From Streptomyces sp. NBC_00376 (GTDB lineage Bacteria > Actinomycetota > Actinomycetes > Streptomycetales > Streptomycetaceae): a stretch of DNA of 64,000 nt. The stretch is taken from the NCBI RefSeq assembly GCF_036077095.1, contig NZ_CP107960.1:4774001-4838000 (forward strand). The letters run 5' to 3'. Made by a program: the position numbers and the translations under genes. This document shows, one piece after another, positions 15,954 to 24,667 of this stretch (within the stretch, counting starts at the first letter, position 1; each line of letters opens with the position of its first letter). Under the pieces are notes generated by a model, which was not told the origin of the DNA, did no database searches, and saw only the letters and a program-made list of their open reading frames with translations.

Positions 15954-16569
15954 GCGAACCCGCCTCAGGGAATACTTGAATCGCCCTCCCTTGAGCCATT
16001 CCATCAGCGCACAGGTTCCCTCGCTCCTGTGGAGCGCGACGAGCCAACCCGGGAGATTCGGTACCGACTGCGCTCCGAGTCCGTGACCGTCCCGCGAACG
16101 TCGGTAGACGCAAACGCCTACTGCGTCGCGGGCGCGTGATCGCGGGGGAAAGCCCGTTCCGATGGCTTCTCTCGCGGGTGGTGGCTGCTCTGCAGGGCAG
16201 TGACAATGCTGCTCAGGTGGCCTGATACCTCCATAGGTGCGGCCGGAGTGCGGCCGGACGCCTTTGGGCGAGATAGCACAGGGTGTGATGGCGGGACCGT
16301 CCGCACCTCTTCCGATCAGGCAAAACAGCACCCGGTGGCACGAGCCGGAATCAGCTGTCACGAACGCCCGTGGTCTCGTGATGCGTAGGTCTCGGGTTCG
16401 AATCCCGAAGGGCGGCTCCGCAGAAAACCCGAGGTCGGGATCGAGGCCGGGATCGAGGCCGAGATTCCGGCCCGAGGTGTGAAGTATCCGTGAATACTCC
16501 GTGGAAGCGATGTCGGTGGTGCCGCTTATGCTGCACCGGACGATCGCGCGGGACCAGGGGAGGGCTCGG
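15954..16569. other. 616-bp gap without a supported gene; contains the second tRNA-Thr half
   Basis: No frame here has family motifs, a good ribosome binding site or normal codon bias. It holds the tRNA-half copy at 16375-16419. Just after that, GGATCGAGGCCG is repeated twice (about 16438-16462). It may be decayed DNA of a former integrative element. Confidence 0.55.
16375..16419 (+). mobile_element. right copy of an att-like repeat (tRNA-Thr 3' half remnant)
   Basis: Forty-five bases match the anticodon loop, variable loop, T arm and acceptor 3' strand of the tRNA-Thr at 6698 (6730-6773), with one A-to-G change and one extra G in the acceptor strand. No 5' half is present, so this is not a gene. 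It marks the far edge of a roughly 9.7-kb stretch, as expected if an element once integrated into the tRNA. No integrase, excisionase or replication gene is recognisable between the copies, so the element would be immobile or mostly deleted. Confidence 0.65.
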
Positions 16570-17556
16570 ATGTTCGGCAGGCTGTTCGGCAGGGGTGGGG
16601 AGAGACCGGCGGCGGATCCGTACGCTCTGCCCGTTCCACGTCGGCAGAGGAACGGGATGTACACGCTGCACGCGCTCGGTGATCAGCGGGTGCTCGGGCT
16701 GGTGGAGGCGGCCGGTGCGGGGGACTGGGAGGGGGTCAAGGCGGCGTTGGTGCCGTTCGACCTCGGACGTGACCACGGAGTCCTGGACCAGTTGGCCGAC
16801 TTGGACGGTGTGCAGGACTGGATCGGCCGTGCCGTCGAGGAGGACAAGGAGCACCGGGCGACGGCGTTGCTGATATCCGGGGCGCGTCACGTCAGCTGGG
16901 GCTGGGAGGCGCGTACGGCCGAGCGTGCGGTGAACGTCACGCAGGATCAGTGGCGGGTCTTCCACGAGCGGCTCCACATCGCCGAGGAGCAGCTGTTCGA
17001 GGCCGCCGAGTTGCGGCCGGAGTGGGTCGCGCCGTGGCACCGTCTCCTCATCTCGGGCCGCGGCATGTCGTTGGGGGACGTCGTCAACCGGACCCGTCTC
17101 GACGCCGCCCTGCGCCGTGATCCGCTGGACCTGGAGACCCACATCGACTGGGTGTCGCAGTTGCAGCCCCGTTGGGGCGGCGAGCCGGGGCAGGCCCTGG
17201 CGTTCGCCCGCGACGCGTTCGCCCGCGCCCCCGAGGGGCACCGGATCGGCTGTGTGATCGCCATGGCGCACATCGATGAATGGGTCGAGTCGGAGAGCGT
17301 GGGCTGCCTCGAAACCCCTGAGATCCAGGCCGAGTTGAGGAATGCGGCCGATCACAGCATCCTCCATCCCGGCTATGTGCGGAATCCGGGCTGGCAGCGG
17401 GACTTCAACATGTTCGCCATGGCCCTGTCGCTGGCCGGCGAGCGTCACACGGTCCGGCGCGTCTTCCAGGCGCTCGACGGCGCCTGCACGGAATGGCCCT
17501 GGTCCTACTTCGCGGAGCCCCAGAAGCAGTTCGCCCGCTTCCAGCGCCGCGCCTGA
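16570..17556 (+). CDS. conserved hypothetical protein, helical and TPR-like
   Basis: A 328-residue soluble protein with no signal peptide. The sequence is a series of amphipathic helices (HIAEEQLFEAAELRPEWV, ALRRDPLDLETHI, GQALAFARDAFARAPEGH) with the rhythm of a tetratricopeptide-like solenoid, and is rich in Trp. I cannot assign a function. The ATG at 16570 is chosen because GGGGAGGG precedes it at good spacing; in-frame starts further upstream lie close to the tRNA remnant. It is 106 bp before the HSP90-family gene on the same strand and may belong with it. Confidence 0.72.
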   Translation: MFGRLFGRGGERPAADPYALPVPRRQRNGMYTLHALGDQRVLGLVEAAGAGDWEGVKAALVPFDLGRDHGVLDQLADLDGVQDWIGRAVEEDKEHRATALLISGARHVSWGWEARTAERAVNVTQDQWRVFHERLHIAEEQLFEAAELRPEWVAPWHRLLISGRGMSLGDVVNRTRLDAALRRDPLDLETHIDWVSQLQPRWGGEPGQALAFARDAFARAPEGHRIGCVIAMAHIDEWVESESVGCLETPEIQAELRNAADHSILHPGYVRNPGWQRDFNMFAMALSLAGERHTVRRVFQALDGACTEWPWSYFAEPQKQFARFQRRA

Positions 17557-17662
17557 GCGTACGCCGGTCCCGGTCCCGGCTCTCGTACCGATACCGCCTG
17601 CTGCCGGTGCCGATGCCGGCCGCACCCTGTCACCCGTCGCCCCTTTCACCCCGGACTGCCTG

Positions 17663-19510
17663 ATGACATTGCCCGACACCGCCGCGACCCCGGCCGGCGC
17701 CGATCGCACCTTCCAGGTGGATCTGCGCGGCCTCGTCGATCTCCTCTCCCACCACCTCTACTCCAGCCCACGCGTCTACCTGCGCGAACTCCTGCAGAAC
17801 GCGGTGGACGCGCTGACCGCGCGGAGCGGCCTCGCGCCGGACGCACCCGCCGACGCCTTCGGCATCCGCCTGTACGCCGACGGTTCGGTGGTGCGTGTCG
17901 AGGACGACGGCGTCGGTCTCACCGAGGACGACGTGCACGCCTTCCTCGCCACGATCGGGCGCAGCAGCAAGCGCGCCGAGCGGATCGCCGAGCAACGCGG
18001 CGACTTCATCGGCCAGTTCGGGATCGGGCTGCTCTCCTGCTTCCTGGTCGCGGACGAGATCCACGTCCTGAGCCGCTCCGCCCGCACCCCCGACGCACAC
18101 GCCGTGGAGTGGCGGGGGCGCGGCGACGGCAGCTACACCGTCCGCACCCTGCCCGCGTCCGCCCGCCCCCGGCCCGGCACCACCGTCACGCTGACGCCGC
18201 GCGCCGACACGGACGAGTGGACCCGGCCGGCGCAGGTGCACGCGCTGGCCCGGCAGTTCGGCTCCCTGCTGCGCCATCCGGTGACCTTCGACGACGGCAC
18301 GGGGGGAGCGGGCGCGGCCGTCAATGCGGAGCCCGCGCCCTGGGCGCGTTCGTACCCCACGCCGGGGGCCCGTTCCCGGGCGCTTGCCGCGTACGGCGAG
18401 GAGGTCTTCGGGTTCACGCCGCTGGACACCATCGAGCTGGACCTGCCGGCCGTGGGCCTGAAGGGCATCGCGTGCGTGCTGCCCGAGGCGGTGCCGGCCG
18501 GGCGCCGCCACGGCCACCGCGTGCACGTCAAGGGCATGCTGCTGTCCGAGCAGGCCGAGGAGATCCTGCCCGAGTGGGCGTTCTTCGTCCGCTGCGTCGT
18601 CGACGCCGAGAGCCTGCGCCCGACGGCGTCCCGCGAGTCCCTGTACGAGGACGACACGCTCGCCGCCGTCCGCGACGCCCTCGCCGAGCGGTTGCGCGCG
18701 TGGATGGCGCGGGCCGCCGCCAGCGATCCGGACCTGCTCGGCCGGTTCCTCCAGGCCCACCACCTGGCCGTGAAGTCGCTCGCGGTGCACGACGACGAGA
18801 TCCTGCGGATGCTGCTGCCCTGGCTGCCGTTCGAGACCACCGACGGGCACACCACTCTCGACGAGTTCGCGCGTACCCACCGCACCGTGCTCGTGACGTC
18901 GAGCGTGGAGGAGTTCAGGCAGGTCGCGGCGATCGCCTCGGCCGCCGGGCTCGGTGTCGTCAACGGCGGCTACACGTATGACCGCGAACTGGTCCACCGG
19001 CTGCCCGAGATCAGGCCCGAGGTCAGCGTCGCCGACCTCGACCCGGCGACCCTCACCGCCCACCTCGACCCCGTCGACCGCGAGACGGAACTGGCCGCCG
19101 TGGCCTACCTCGCCCTGGCCCGCGACGCCCTCGCCGTCTTCGACTGCGATGTCGCGCTGCGCACCTTCCAGCCCGCCTCCGCCCCCGCCCTCCTCGTGGA
19201 CAGCCGCGAGGCCCGGCACGAGCGGACCCGCTCCCGGCTCGCCCGTGAGCAGGAGGGCGGCGTGTGGGGCGACATCCTCGGCGCCCTGCGCCAGGAGGCC
19301 CCGCGGGCCCAGCTGATCCTCAACCAGCTCAATCCGCTGGTCCGCGCCGCCGTCACCATCGAAGAGCCCGAACTGGCCCGTACCAGCGCCGAAGCCCTTT
19401 ACGGGCAGGCCGTGCTGCTGTCCCGGCGCCCGCTCAGGCCCGCCGAATCGAGCCTCATCAACCGCTCCTTCCTCGACCTCCTCGCCCACGCCCTCCGCAA
19501 GGACAGCTGA
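17663..19510 (+). CDS. HSP90-family molecular chaperone (HtpG-like)
   Basis: A 615-residue ATP-driven chaperone, close to the 624 of E. coli HtpG. The N-terminal GHKL ATPase shows YLRELLQNAVDAL (conserved Glu and Asn), VEDDGVGLTEDD (nucleotide-binding Asp and Gly), TIGRSSK and GQFGIGLLSCFLVAD (lid and second glycine motif). The middle domain contains VHVKGMLL and SLRPTASRESLYED, where the conserved Arg senses the gamma-phosphate. The C-terminal part diverges from HtpG. The ATG at 17663 places RTFQVDLRGLVDLLSHHLY near the start, as in HSP90 proteins. The next gene, a large TPR protein, begins two bases after the stop. TPR proteins are the classic co-chaperones of eukaryotic HSP90, so this pair may work together. 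Confidence 0.88.
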   Translation: MTLPDTAATPAGADRTFQVDLRGLVDLLSHHLYSSPRVYLRELLQNAVDALTARSGLAPDAPADAFGIRLYADGSVVRVEDDGVGLTEDDVHAFLATIGRSSKRAERIAEQRGDFIGQFGIGLLSCFLVADEIHVLSRSARTPDAHAVEWRGRGDGSYTVRTLPASARPRPGTTVTLTPRADTDEWTRPAQVHALARQFGSLLRHPVTFDDGTGGAGAAVNAEPAPWARSYPTPGARSRALAAYGEEVFGFTPLDTIELDLPAVGLKGIACVLPEAVPAGRRHGHRVHVKGMLLSEQAEEILPEWAFFVRCVVDAESLRPTASRESLYEDDTLAAVRDALAERLRAWMARAAASDPDLLGRFLQAHHLAVKSLAVHDDEILRMLLPWLPFETTDGHTTLDEFARTHRTVLVTSSVEEFRQVAAIASAAGLGVVNGGYTYDRELVHRLPEIRPEVSVADLDPATLTAHLDPVDRETELAAVAYLALARDALAVFDCDVALRTFQPASAPALLVDSREARHERTRSRLAREQEGGVWGDILGALRQEAPRAQLILNQLNPLVRAAVTIEEPELARTSAEALYGQAVLLSRRPLRPAESSLINRSFLDLLAHALRKDS

Positions 19511-19512
19511 CG

Positions 19513-22470
19513 ATGACGACCGCACCCCAGAACACCGACGAGCTGTACCAGGCGCTCCAGGAGAACGACCGGCGCCCCTACGGCCGCGCCCGCACGGTCA
19601 CCGCCGAGGAACTCGTGGACGCCGCCGAGCAGTTCGCGGAGCCCGTCCCGCTGGTCCACGCGCTCTTCGAGCTCCAGGAGGCGTACACCTACGGCTCCGA
19701 GCCCCGGAAGTCGCCCGTCGTCTTCGCCCGCCTCCTCACCCTGTTCGACGAGCAGCCCGACGTCTTCGACGAGCGCCGGCGCCACACCCTGTTCTGGCGG
19801 TTCAAGTGGGTGGCCAACGCCCTGCGCGTGCTGCCCGAGATCCCGCTGGCCAGCCTGCGCCAGTGGCTGACGGAGATGCGCGACCGGTACGAGAAGGCCG
19901 GCCTGGGCCTTCAGCCGTACTACGGCCAGGCGTACCAGCTGGCCGCCCACATCGGCGAGGACACCACCCTCGCCTACGAGCTGTGGGCCGGCCGCTCCCG
20001 GACCCGGCTCAGCGACTGCGAGGCCTGCGAGATCTGCGAGCGCGCCCTGTATCACCTCGCGGCGGGCGACGACGAACGGGCGCTGAGCGCCTGGGAACCC
20101 GTCCTGGCCGGGACGGAATCCTGCCAGGAGGAGCCGGCCCGCTCCGTCTCGTACGCGCTGCTGCCCCTGCTGCGCGACGGCCGCGCCGACCGGGCCCGTG
20201 AACTGCACCTCGCCGGTTACCGCAACTGCCGCCGCAACCCCTCGATGGCGGGAGAGGTGGGCCGGCACCTGGAGTTCTGCGCGCTGACCGGCAACGAGAC
20301 ACGCGGCCTGGAACTGCTCGCCGAGAACCGGAACCTGTTCGGCGAGGTGGACTCGCCGCTGGACCTGTTCGACTTCCTCACCGGCGTGGAGGTCCTCCTC
20401 CAGCGCGTCGAGCTCCTCGGCCACGGCGAGCTGCCCGCCGCCGGATACGCGGGCCGCAGCTGGACGGTGGCCGGACTGCGCGCCGAGGTGCGGGGCCGCG
20501 CCGACGACCTCGCCGCCCGCTTCGACGCCCGCAACGGAACCACGGCCCACACCGACCGCCGCAGGGCCCGCCTCGACCGGGCCCCGCTCGTGGACGCGCT
20601 GGAACTCACCCTGCGCACCCGAGGCCTCGACGAGGTGACCCCGGCCGCCCCGGTTGCCGCGCCCCCGGCCCGTAAGGCCGCCGCCGTCCCGGATTCGCTG
20701 CCCGAACTCATCGTTCGCGCCAGGGAGTTGGATGTTCAGGGGCACCCGGACGCGAAGGCGTGCTGGGCGAAGCTGCGTACGCTCGTCGCCGCCGGCGGCT
20801 ACAGCCATCCCGACGACCCGGCCGTGGGGCCGCTCGCACAGCTGCGCGCGGACCTGCTGGGCGACGAGGCGAGCCGGGCGGGTGACCGGAACGAGTTCGC
20901 CGAGGCCGCCGCTCTCCAGGAGGAGGCCGCGGGCCTGTACGACGACGCCGGGCTGCCGGGCCACGCGGCGGTCGCCCGCGCCTGCGCCCTGCTCGCCGCC
21001 GCCGAGGCCCCCGTGGAGAGCGACGCCGAGACCCCCGTGGAGGGCGACGCCGCCGCCGAGGCGAAGGCCGCCGCGCTGGGCACCGCCCACGCGTCCATGG
21101 TCCGCCTGCACGAGGAGACGGCCGGCCTCGCCCCGCACCAGGAGGCCCGTCTGCTGCGGCTGCGGGCGACCGCGCTGGGCATGCGCCTGCAGAACTCGGG
21201 GAACGAGGAGCACGTCGCGCCGGTCCTCGCCGAGGCCGACCTGCTGCACGCGCTCGCCACCCGGCACGACCTCGGCGGGCAGATCTCCCGCGCGCTGCTG
21301 ATCCGGGCCACCACCCACGCCCTCTCCGGTGACCTGCCCGTCGCGGTCACCGAGATCGACGGCCTTCTCGACCGGCTGAAGACACAAGGCCCCGCCTGGT
21401 ACCTGCCTCACACGCTCGCCCTGCGCGGCCGGATCCACCTCGCCCTCCAGGACGCGCGGACCGCACGGGCGGACCTGGCCGAGGGCCTGCGGCTGGCCGC
21501 CGACTGGCCGGCCGACGCGGTCGAGACCGCCCGCCTCCACAGCGATCTGGCCGAGGCGTGCATGCACCTCGGCAGCCCCGACGAGGCGCTGCGGCACCTG
21601 ACGCGCTCGGCGGAGCTGCAGCTGCGCGGCGGCAGCCGGACGGACGCGTACTGCGCCTACAGCAACGCGGCTCAGCTCTGCCTCGACCTGGGCCGGGTCG
21701 AGGACTGCATCGCGCTGCTCGACTCCCTCCTGGCCGAACCGGACGTCGCCGCCGGAGAGGTGGACGACCGGCTCGTCGCCCAGCTGCGCCTGACCCGCGC
21801 CCGCGCGCTGCACGCGGGGGAGGACCTCAAGGTCGCCGCGGCGGAGCTCGTCGCCCTCGCGGCCGAGTCGGCCGGCTGGGAGGACGACCCGGGGAGCCAC
21901 GCCATGATCGCCGCGGAGGCGGCCGTACTCCTCGGCGAGTCCGGTGAGTTCGGCCGGGCGCGCGAGGCCGTGGACCAGGCGCTCGCCGCCCATGCGCGGG
22001 CCCCGCGCTACGAGCAGCTCAGCAACTGCCTGCGCGAACTCGCCCGTCTCCAGGCCGAGCAGCAGGGCCCCGACGGCCTGGCCGACGCCCTCGCCCTCCT
22101 CGCCGAGGCCGGCCGGATCGCCGACGAGGCCCGCGCCGCCGAGTACGAGGCCCGCGGCCGTTCCCTGGACACCGCCCTGGCCTACGAGCACGGGCGGGTC
22201 AATGCCTACGCCGGTGAGTTCGAGGACGCCCTGGCCGCTCTGGAGAAGGCCCTCGCCCTGCTCGGTGAGCCGGGGGCGGAGGAGGACCACGCCGGCGAGT
22301 GGGCCGAGTGCGTCCGTCTCGCGGGTGCCGTGGAGGGCATCTACCTGGAACGGCCCGCCGCCGCCCTGCCCCGCCTCGCCTCGGCGGTGTCGCGTCTGAA
22401 CGCCCTGGGCCACACCGAGGAGACCGAGCCGCTGACCGCCTTGGCGGCACGGCTGCGGGACGAGGAGTGA
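19513..22470 (+). CDS. large tetratricopeptide-repeat protein coupled to the HSP90-family gene
   Basis: A 985-residue soluble protein made almost wholly of paired helices with TPR-like rhythm, for example ADLAEGLRLAADWP, HLGSPDEALRHLTRSAEL and GEFEDALAALEKALALLGEPG in the second half. A Cys pair (CEACEICERALYHL) sits at about 173-178. The start codon lies two bases after the HSP90 stop, so the two proteins are almost certainly made together. I see no catalytic motif. It may be an adaptor or co-chaperone choosing clients for the HSP90 protein; that is an inference from gene coupling and fold, not from recognised homology. Confidence 0.82.
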   Translation: MTTAPQNTDELYQALQENDRRPYGRARTVTAEELVDAAEQFAEPVPLVHALFELQEAYTYGSEPRKSPVVFARLLTLFDEQPDVFDERRRHTLFWRFKWVANALRVLPEIPLASLRQWLTEMRDRYEKAGLGLQPYYGQAYQLAAHIGEDTTLAYELWAGRSRTRLSDCEACEICERALYHLAAGDDERALSAWEPVLAGTESCQEEPARSVSYALLPLLRDGRADRARELHLAGYRNCRRNPSMAGEVGRHLEFCALTGNETRGLELLAENRNLFGEVDSPLDLFDFLTGVEVLLQRVELLGHGELPAAGYAGRSWTVAGLRAEVRGRADDLAARFDARNGTTAHTDRRRARLDRAPLVDALELTLRTRGLDEVTPAAPVAAPPARKAAAVPDSLPELIVRARELDVQGHPDAKACWAKLRTLVAAGGYSHPDDPAVGPLAQLRADLLGDEASRAGDRNEFAEAAALQEEAAGLYDDAGLPGHAAVARACALLAAAEAPVESDAETPVEGDAAAEAKAAALGTAHASMVRLHEETAGLAPHQEARLLRLRATALGMRLQNSGNEEHVAPVLAEADLLHALATRHDLGGQISRALLIRATTHALSGDLPVAVTEIDGLLDRLKTQGPAWYLPHTLALRGRIHLALQDARTARADLAEGLRLAADWPADAVETARLHSDLAEACMHLGSPDEALRHLTRSAELQLRGGSRTDAYCAYSNAAQLCLDLGRVEDCIALLDSLLAEPDVAAGEVDDRLVAQLRLTRARALHAGEDLKVAAAELVALAAESAGWEDDPGSHAMIAAEAAVLLGESGEFGRAREAVDQALAAHARAPRYEQLSNCLRELARLQAEQQGPDGLADALALLAEAGRIADEARAAEYEARGRSLDTALAYEHGRVNAYAGEFEDALAALEKALALLGEPGAEEDHAGEWAECVRLAGAVEGIYLERPAAALPRLASAVSRLNALGHTEETEPLTALAARLRDEE

Positions 22471-22518
22471 CGCCCCGCCCGTCCCTGCGCGCGCCGGACG
22501 GATGCGGGCAGGGGCGGG

Positions 22519-22609
22519 CGATCTGCGCGCGTCGATGCGATGGGTGATTTGCCCGCGTCGACGCGTCGAGTGATCCGGCCGCGCCGGTGCGCCCGGTGAT
22601 CTGCCCGCG
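22519..22609. repeat. degenerate 26-bp tandem repeat, about 3.5 copies
   Basis: Units begin at 22519, 22545, 22571 and 22597, each starting (C/T)GAT(C/T)(T/C)G and drifting afterwards. The array fills most of the 154-bp gap between convergent genes. No spacers of constant length occur, so this is not a CRISPR array. Confidence 0.55.
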
Positions 22610-22624
22610 AGGTGGCGGGGCAGG

Positions 22625-23581
22625 TCACCGGGGCGGGCGGGTGGCCCGGAGGAAGCGGGCGCCCCATTCGTGGACGTGTGCGACGAACTCCGGTGGTCCG
22701 AGGACCTCGAACTCGGCTCCCATGTTGCCCAGTGCCTGGGCCGGCCAGTCGAGGGAGGTGGAGGACATGGTGAGGCGGCAGCTGGCGTCGTCGAGCGGTT
22801 CGATCGTGCCCCACTGGCCGACCGTCCGCCGGATCCGCTCGGCGGGTGCGTGGACCAGGACCTCGACCCGGTACGGGGCGGGGGCGCCGCCCGTCGTCCG
22901 GACGAAGGCCGCGGCGTCGTCGGCCGGGAGCGGGCGGGGCCGGAAGCGCGTGCCGGTCGCCGTCGGCCCGGTCAGCCGGTCGAGGCGGAAGCTGCGCCAG
23001 TCGTGCCGGTGCAGGTCGTAGGCGACCAGGTACCAGCGTCCGTCACTGGCGACGACGCGGTGCGGCTCGACCTCGCGCTCGGTCGGTGCCGAGCCCCTGG
23101 CCGTGTAACCGAACCGCAGCCGTTCCTCGTCCCGGCAGGCCTGGACGATCGCGGTGAGCACCCCCGCCGCGACGACCGGCCCGGACACGGAGGCGGAGAC
23201 GGTCATCGCTCCCAGGGCGTCCACCCTGGCCCGCAGCCTGGGCGGCAGGACCCGTACCACCTTGGTCAGCGCCCGCAGGGACGCCTCCTCCATCCCCGCG
23301 ATCCCGCTCCGTGCGGCGTCGCCGATGCCGACCGCGAGAGCCACCGCCTCCTCGTCGTCCAGCAGCAGCGGCGGCAGTACGGCGCCGGGTGCGAGCTGGT
23401 AGCCGCCGTCCGTGCCCCGGGCGGCGCTGACCGGGTAGCCGAGCTCGCGCAGCCGGTCGATGTCGCGGCGCAGGGTCCGCTCGGACACCCCGAGCCGGCC
23501 GGCCAGTTCGAGGCCGGGCCAGTGGCGGTGGGTCTGCAGCAGCGAGAGCAGTCTGAGCGTCCGTGAGCTGGTGTTCGCCAT
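22625..23581 (-). CDS. WYL-domain transcriptional regulator (YafY type)
   Basis: A 318-residue regulator. Residues 3-60 form a DeoR/HTH_11 winged helix (SSRTLRLLSLLQTH, LAGRLGVSERTLRRDIDRLRELGYPV). The WYL ligand-binding domain occupies about 145-225 (LRFGYTARG...HRVVASDGRWYLVAYDLHRHDWRSFRLDRLTG), followed by a WCX-type C-terminal domain. WYL domains bind nucleic acids or small ligands, and these regulators often control neighbouring genes. The divergent oxidoreductase starts 96 bp away, and a perfect palindrome lies between them, so autoregulation and control of that operon are likely. Confidence 0.92.
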   Translation of the reverse strand: MANTSSRTLRLLSLLQTHRHWPGLELAGRLGVSERTLRRDIDRLRELGYPVSAARGTDGGYQLAPGAVLPPLLLDDEEAVALAVGIGDAARSGIAGMEEASLRALTKVVRVLPPRLRARVDALGAMTVSASVSGPVVAAGVLTAIVQACRDEERLRFGYTARGSAPTEREVEPHRVVASDGRWYLVAYDLHRHDWRSFRLDRLTGPTATGTRFRPRPLPADDAAAFVRTTGGAPAPYRVEVLVHAPAERIRRTVGQWGTIEPLDDASCRLTMSSTSLDWPAQALGNMGAEFEVLGPPEFVAHVHEWGARFLRATRPPR

Positions 23582-23598
23582 GCCCGGATCCTCTCGCG

Positions 23599-23625
23599 AC
23601 TTCCGGCCGGAAAGTGGCCGGAAGT
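23599..23625. promoter_or_regulatory. perfect inverted repeat, probable WYL-regulator operator
   Basis: Two perfect 10-bp arms, ACTTCCGGCC and GGCCGGAAGT, flank a 7-bp spacer in the 96-bp divergent region. A -10-like TAGAGT (23631-23636) lies just downstream toward the oxidoreductase gene, so a bound regulator would cover that promoter's -35 region. Confidence 0.65.
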
Positions 23626-23677
23626 CTTCCTAGAGTCGATCCCGAAGGCCGAACCGGACCGACGTGAGGACCAGAAA

Positions 23678-24667
23678 ATGATCACCCGTGAGATCCAGCT
23701 GGCAGCCCGGATCACCGGCATCCCCGCCCCCGAGCACTTCACCGTCGCCAAGACGGAGGTGGACGGCGAGGTCCTGGTGCGGACCGACCAGGTGGGGCTC
23801 GCCGCGACGTACCTGGAGCTGATGCGGGCCGACTGCACCATCCCGGTGCCCGCCTGGGAGCCCGGCCAGCGGGTGGGGGTCGCCACCATCGGCACGGTCG
23901 TCCGGTCCGACAGCCCCGAGCTCGCGGTCGGTGACCTGGTCCAGTCGATGACCGGCTGGAGCGAGTACTCGGCGGGTCCGGCCGCCGGGTACGTCAAGCT
24001 CGACCGCGGGCTCTTCGCCGACCCCGGCCACCACCTCGGCCAGGGGCCGACCGCGTACTACGGGATGGCCGACGTGGCGGGCGTGGGCGAGGGCGACGTG
24101 GTGTTCGTCTCCGGGGCGGCGGGCGGGGTCGGCTCGCTGGCCGGGCAGATCGCCAGGTGCCTCGGGGCGGCGCGGGTGATCGGCAGCGCGGGGAGCCCGG
24201 AGAAGGTCGACTACCTGGTGAACGAGCTCGGTTACGACGCCGCGTTCGACTACCACGACGGCTCCCCGGCGGACCGGCTGAGGGAGCTCGCGCCCGACGG
24301 CATCACGGTGTTCTTCGACGTCGTGGGCGGCGAGCAGTACGACGCCGCGTTGCGGGCGGCCCGGCCCGGCGCGCGGTTCGCGCTGTGCGGCTCGCTGTCG
24401 AGCCAGCTCGGCGACGCGGCGGAGCGCTTCCCGAAGCCCGACCAGGAGGCGGCCGAGGCCAGGGGCGTGAGGCTGCTGCCGTTCTCCTGCTACCACACAC
24501 CCGATCAGATCGCGGCCTGGCGGGAGTGCTTCAGCACCTGGCTGGACGCGGGCTGGTTCGTCCACCCGCAGACGGTGGTCGAGGGCGGGATCGAGGACGT
24601 ACCGGCGGCGTTCCTGGCCCTGCTCCAGGGCTCCTACCGGGGCAATGTGTCGGTGCGGCTGTCGTGA
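23678..24667 (+). CDS. zinc-independent NADP-dependent alcohol/quinone oxidoreductase (MDR superfamily, CurA-like)
   Basis: A 329-residue medium-chain dehydrogenase/reductase. The cofactor fold is clear: VVFVSGAAGGVGSLAGQIARCLGAARVIGSAGSPEK at about 140-175 contains the AxxGxVG dinucleotide loop typical of the NADPH-specific group. The two sets of zinc-binding Cys residues of alcohol dehydrogenases are absent. It probably reduces an activated C=C bond in a reactive enone or enal. The ATG has GTGAGGA at good spacing. Its stop overlaps the next gene's GTG start (GTGA), so it is co-translated with an HTH_42 protein and faces a WYL regulator, which together suggest a response to reactive compounds. 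Confidence 0.88.
   Translation: MITREIQLAARITGIPAPEHFTVAKTEVDGEVLVRTDQVGLAATYLELMRADCTIPVPAWEPGQRVGVATIGTVVRSDSPELAVGDLVQSMTGWSEYSAGPAAGYVKLDRGLFADPGHHLGQGPTAYYGMADVAGVGEGDVVFVSGAAGGVGSLAGQIARCLGAARVIGSAGSPEKVDYLVNELGYDAAFDYHDGSPADRLRELAPDGITVFFDVVGGEQYDAALRAARPGARFALCGSLSSQLGDAAERFPKPDQEAAEARGVRLLPFSCYHTPDQIAAWRECFSTWLDAGWFVHPQTVVEGGIEDVPAAFLALLQGSYRGNVSVRLS

Noticed and set aside
16375..16419. A second complete tRNA-Thr gene
   Set aside because: The bases upstream do not form a 5' acceptor strand, D arm or 5' anticodon strand, and the 3' strand has an extra G; only the 3' half is present.
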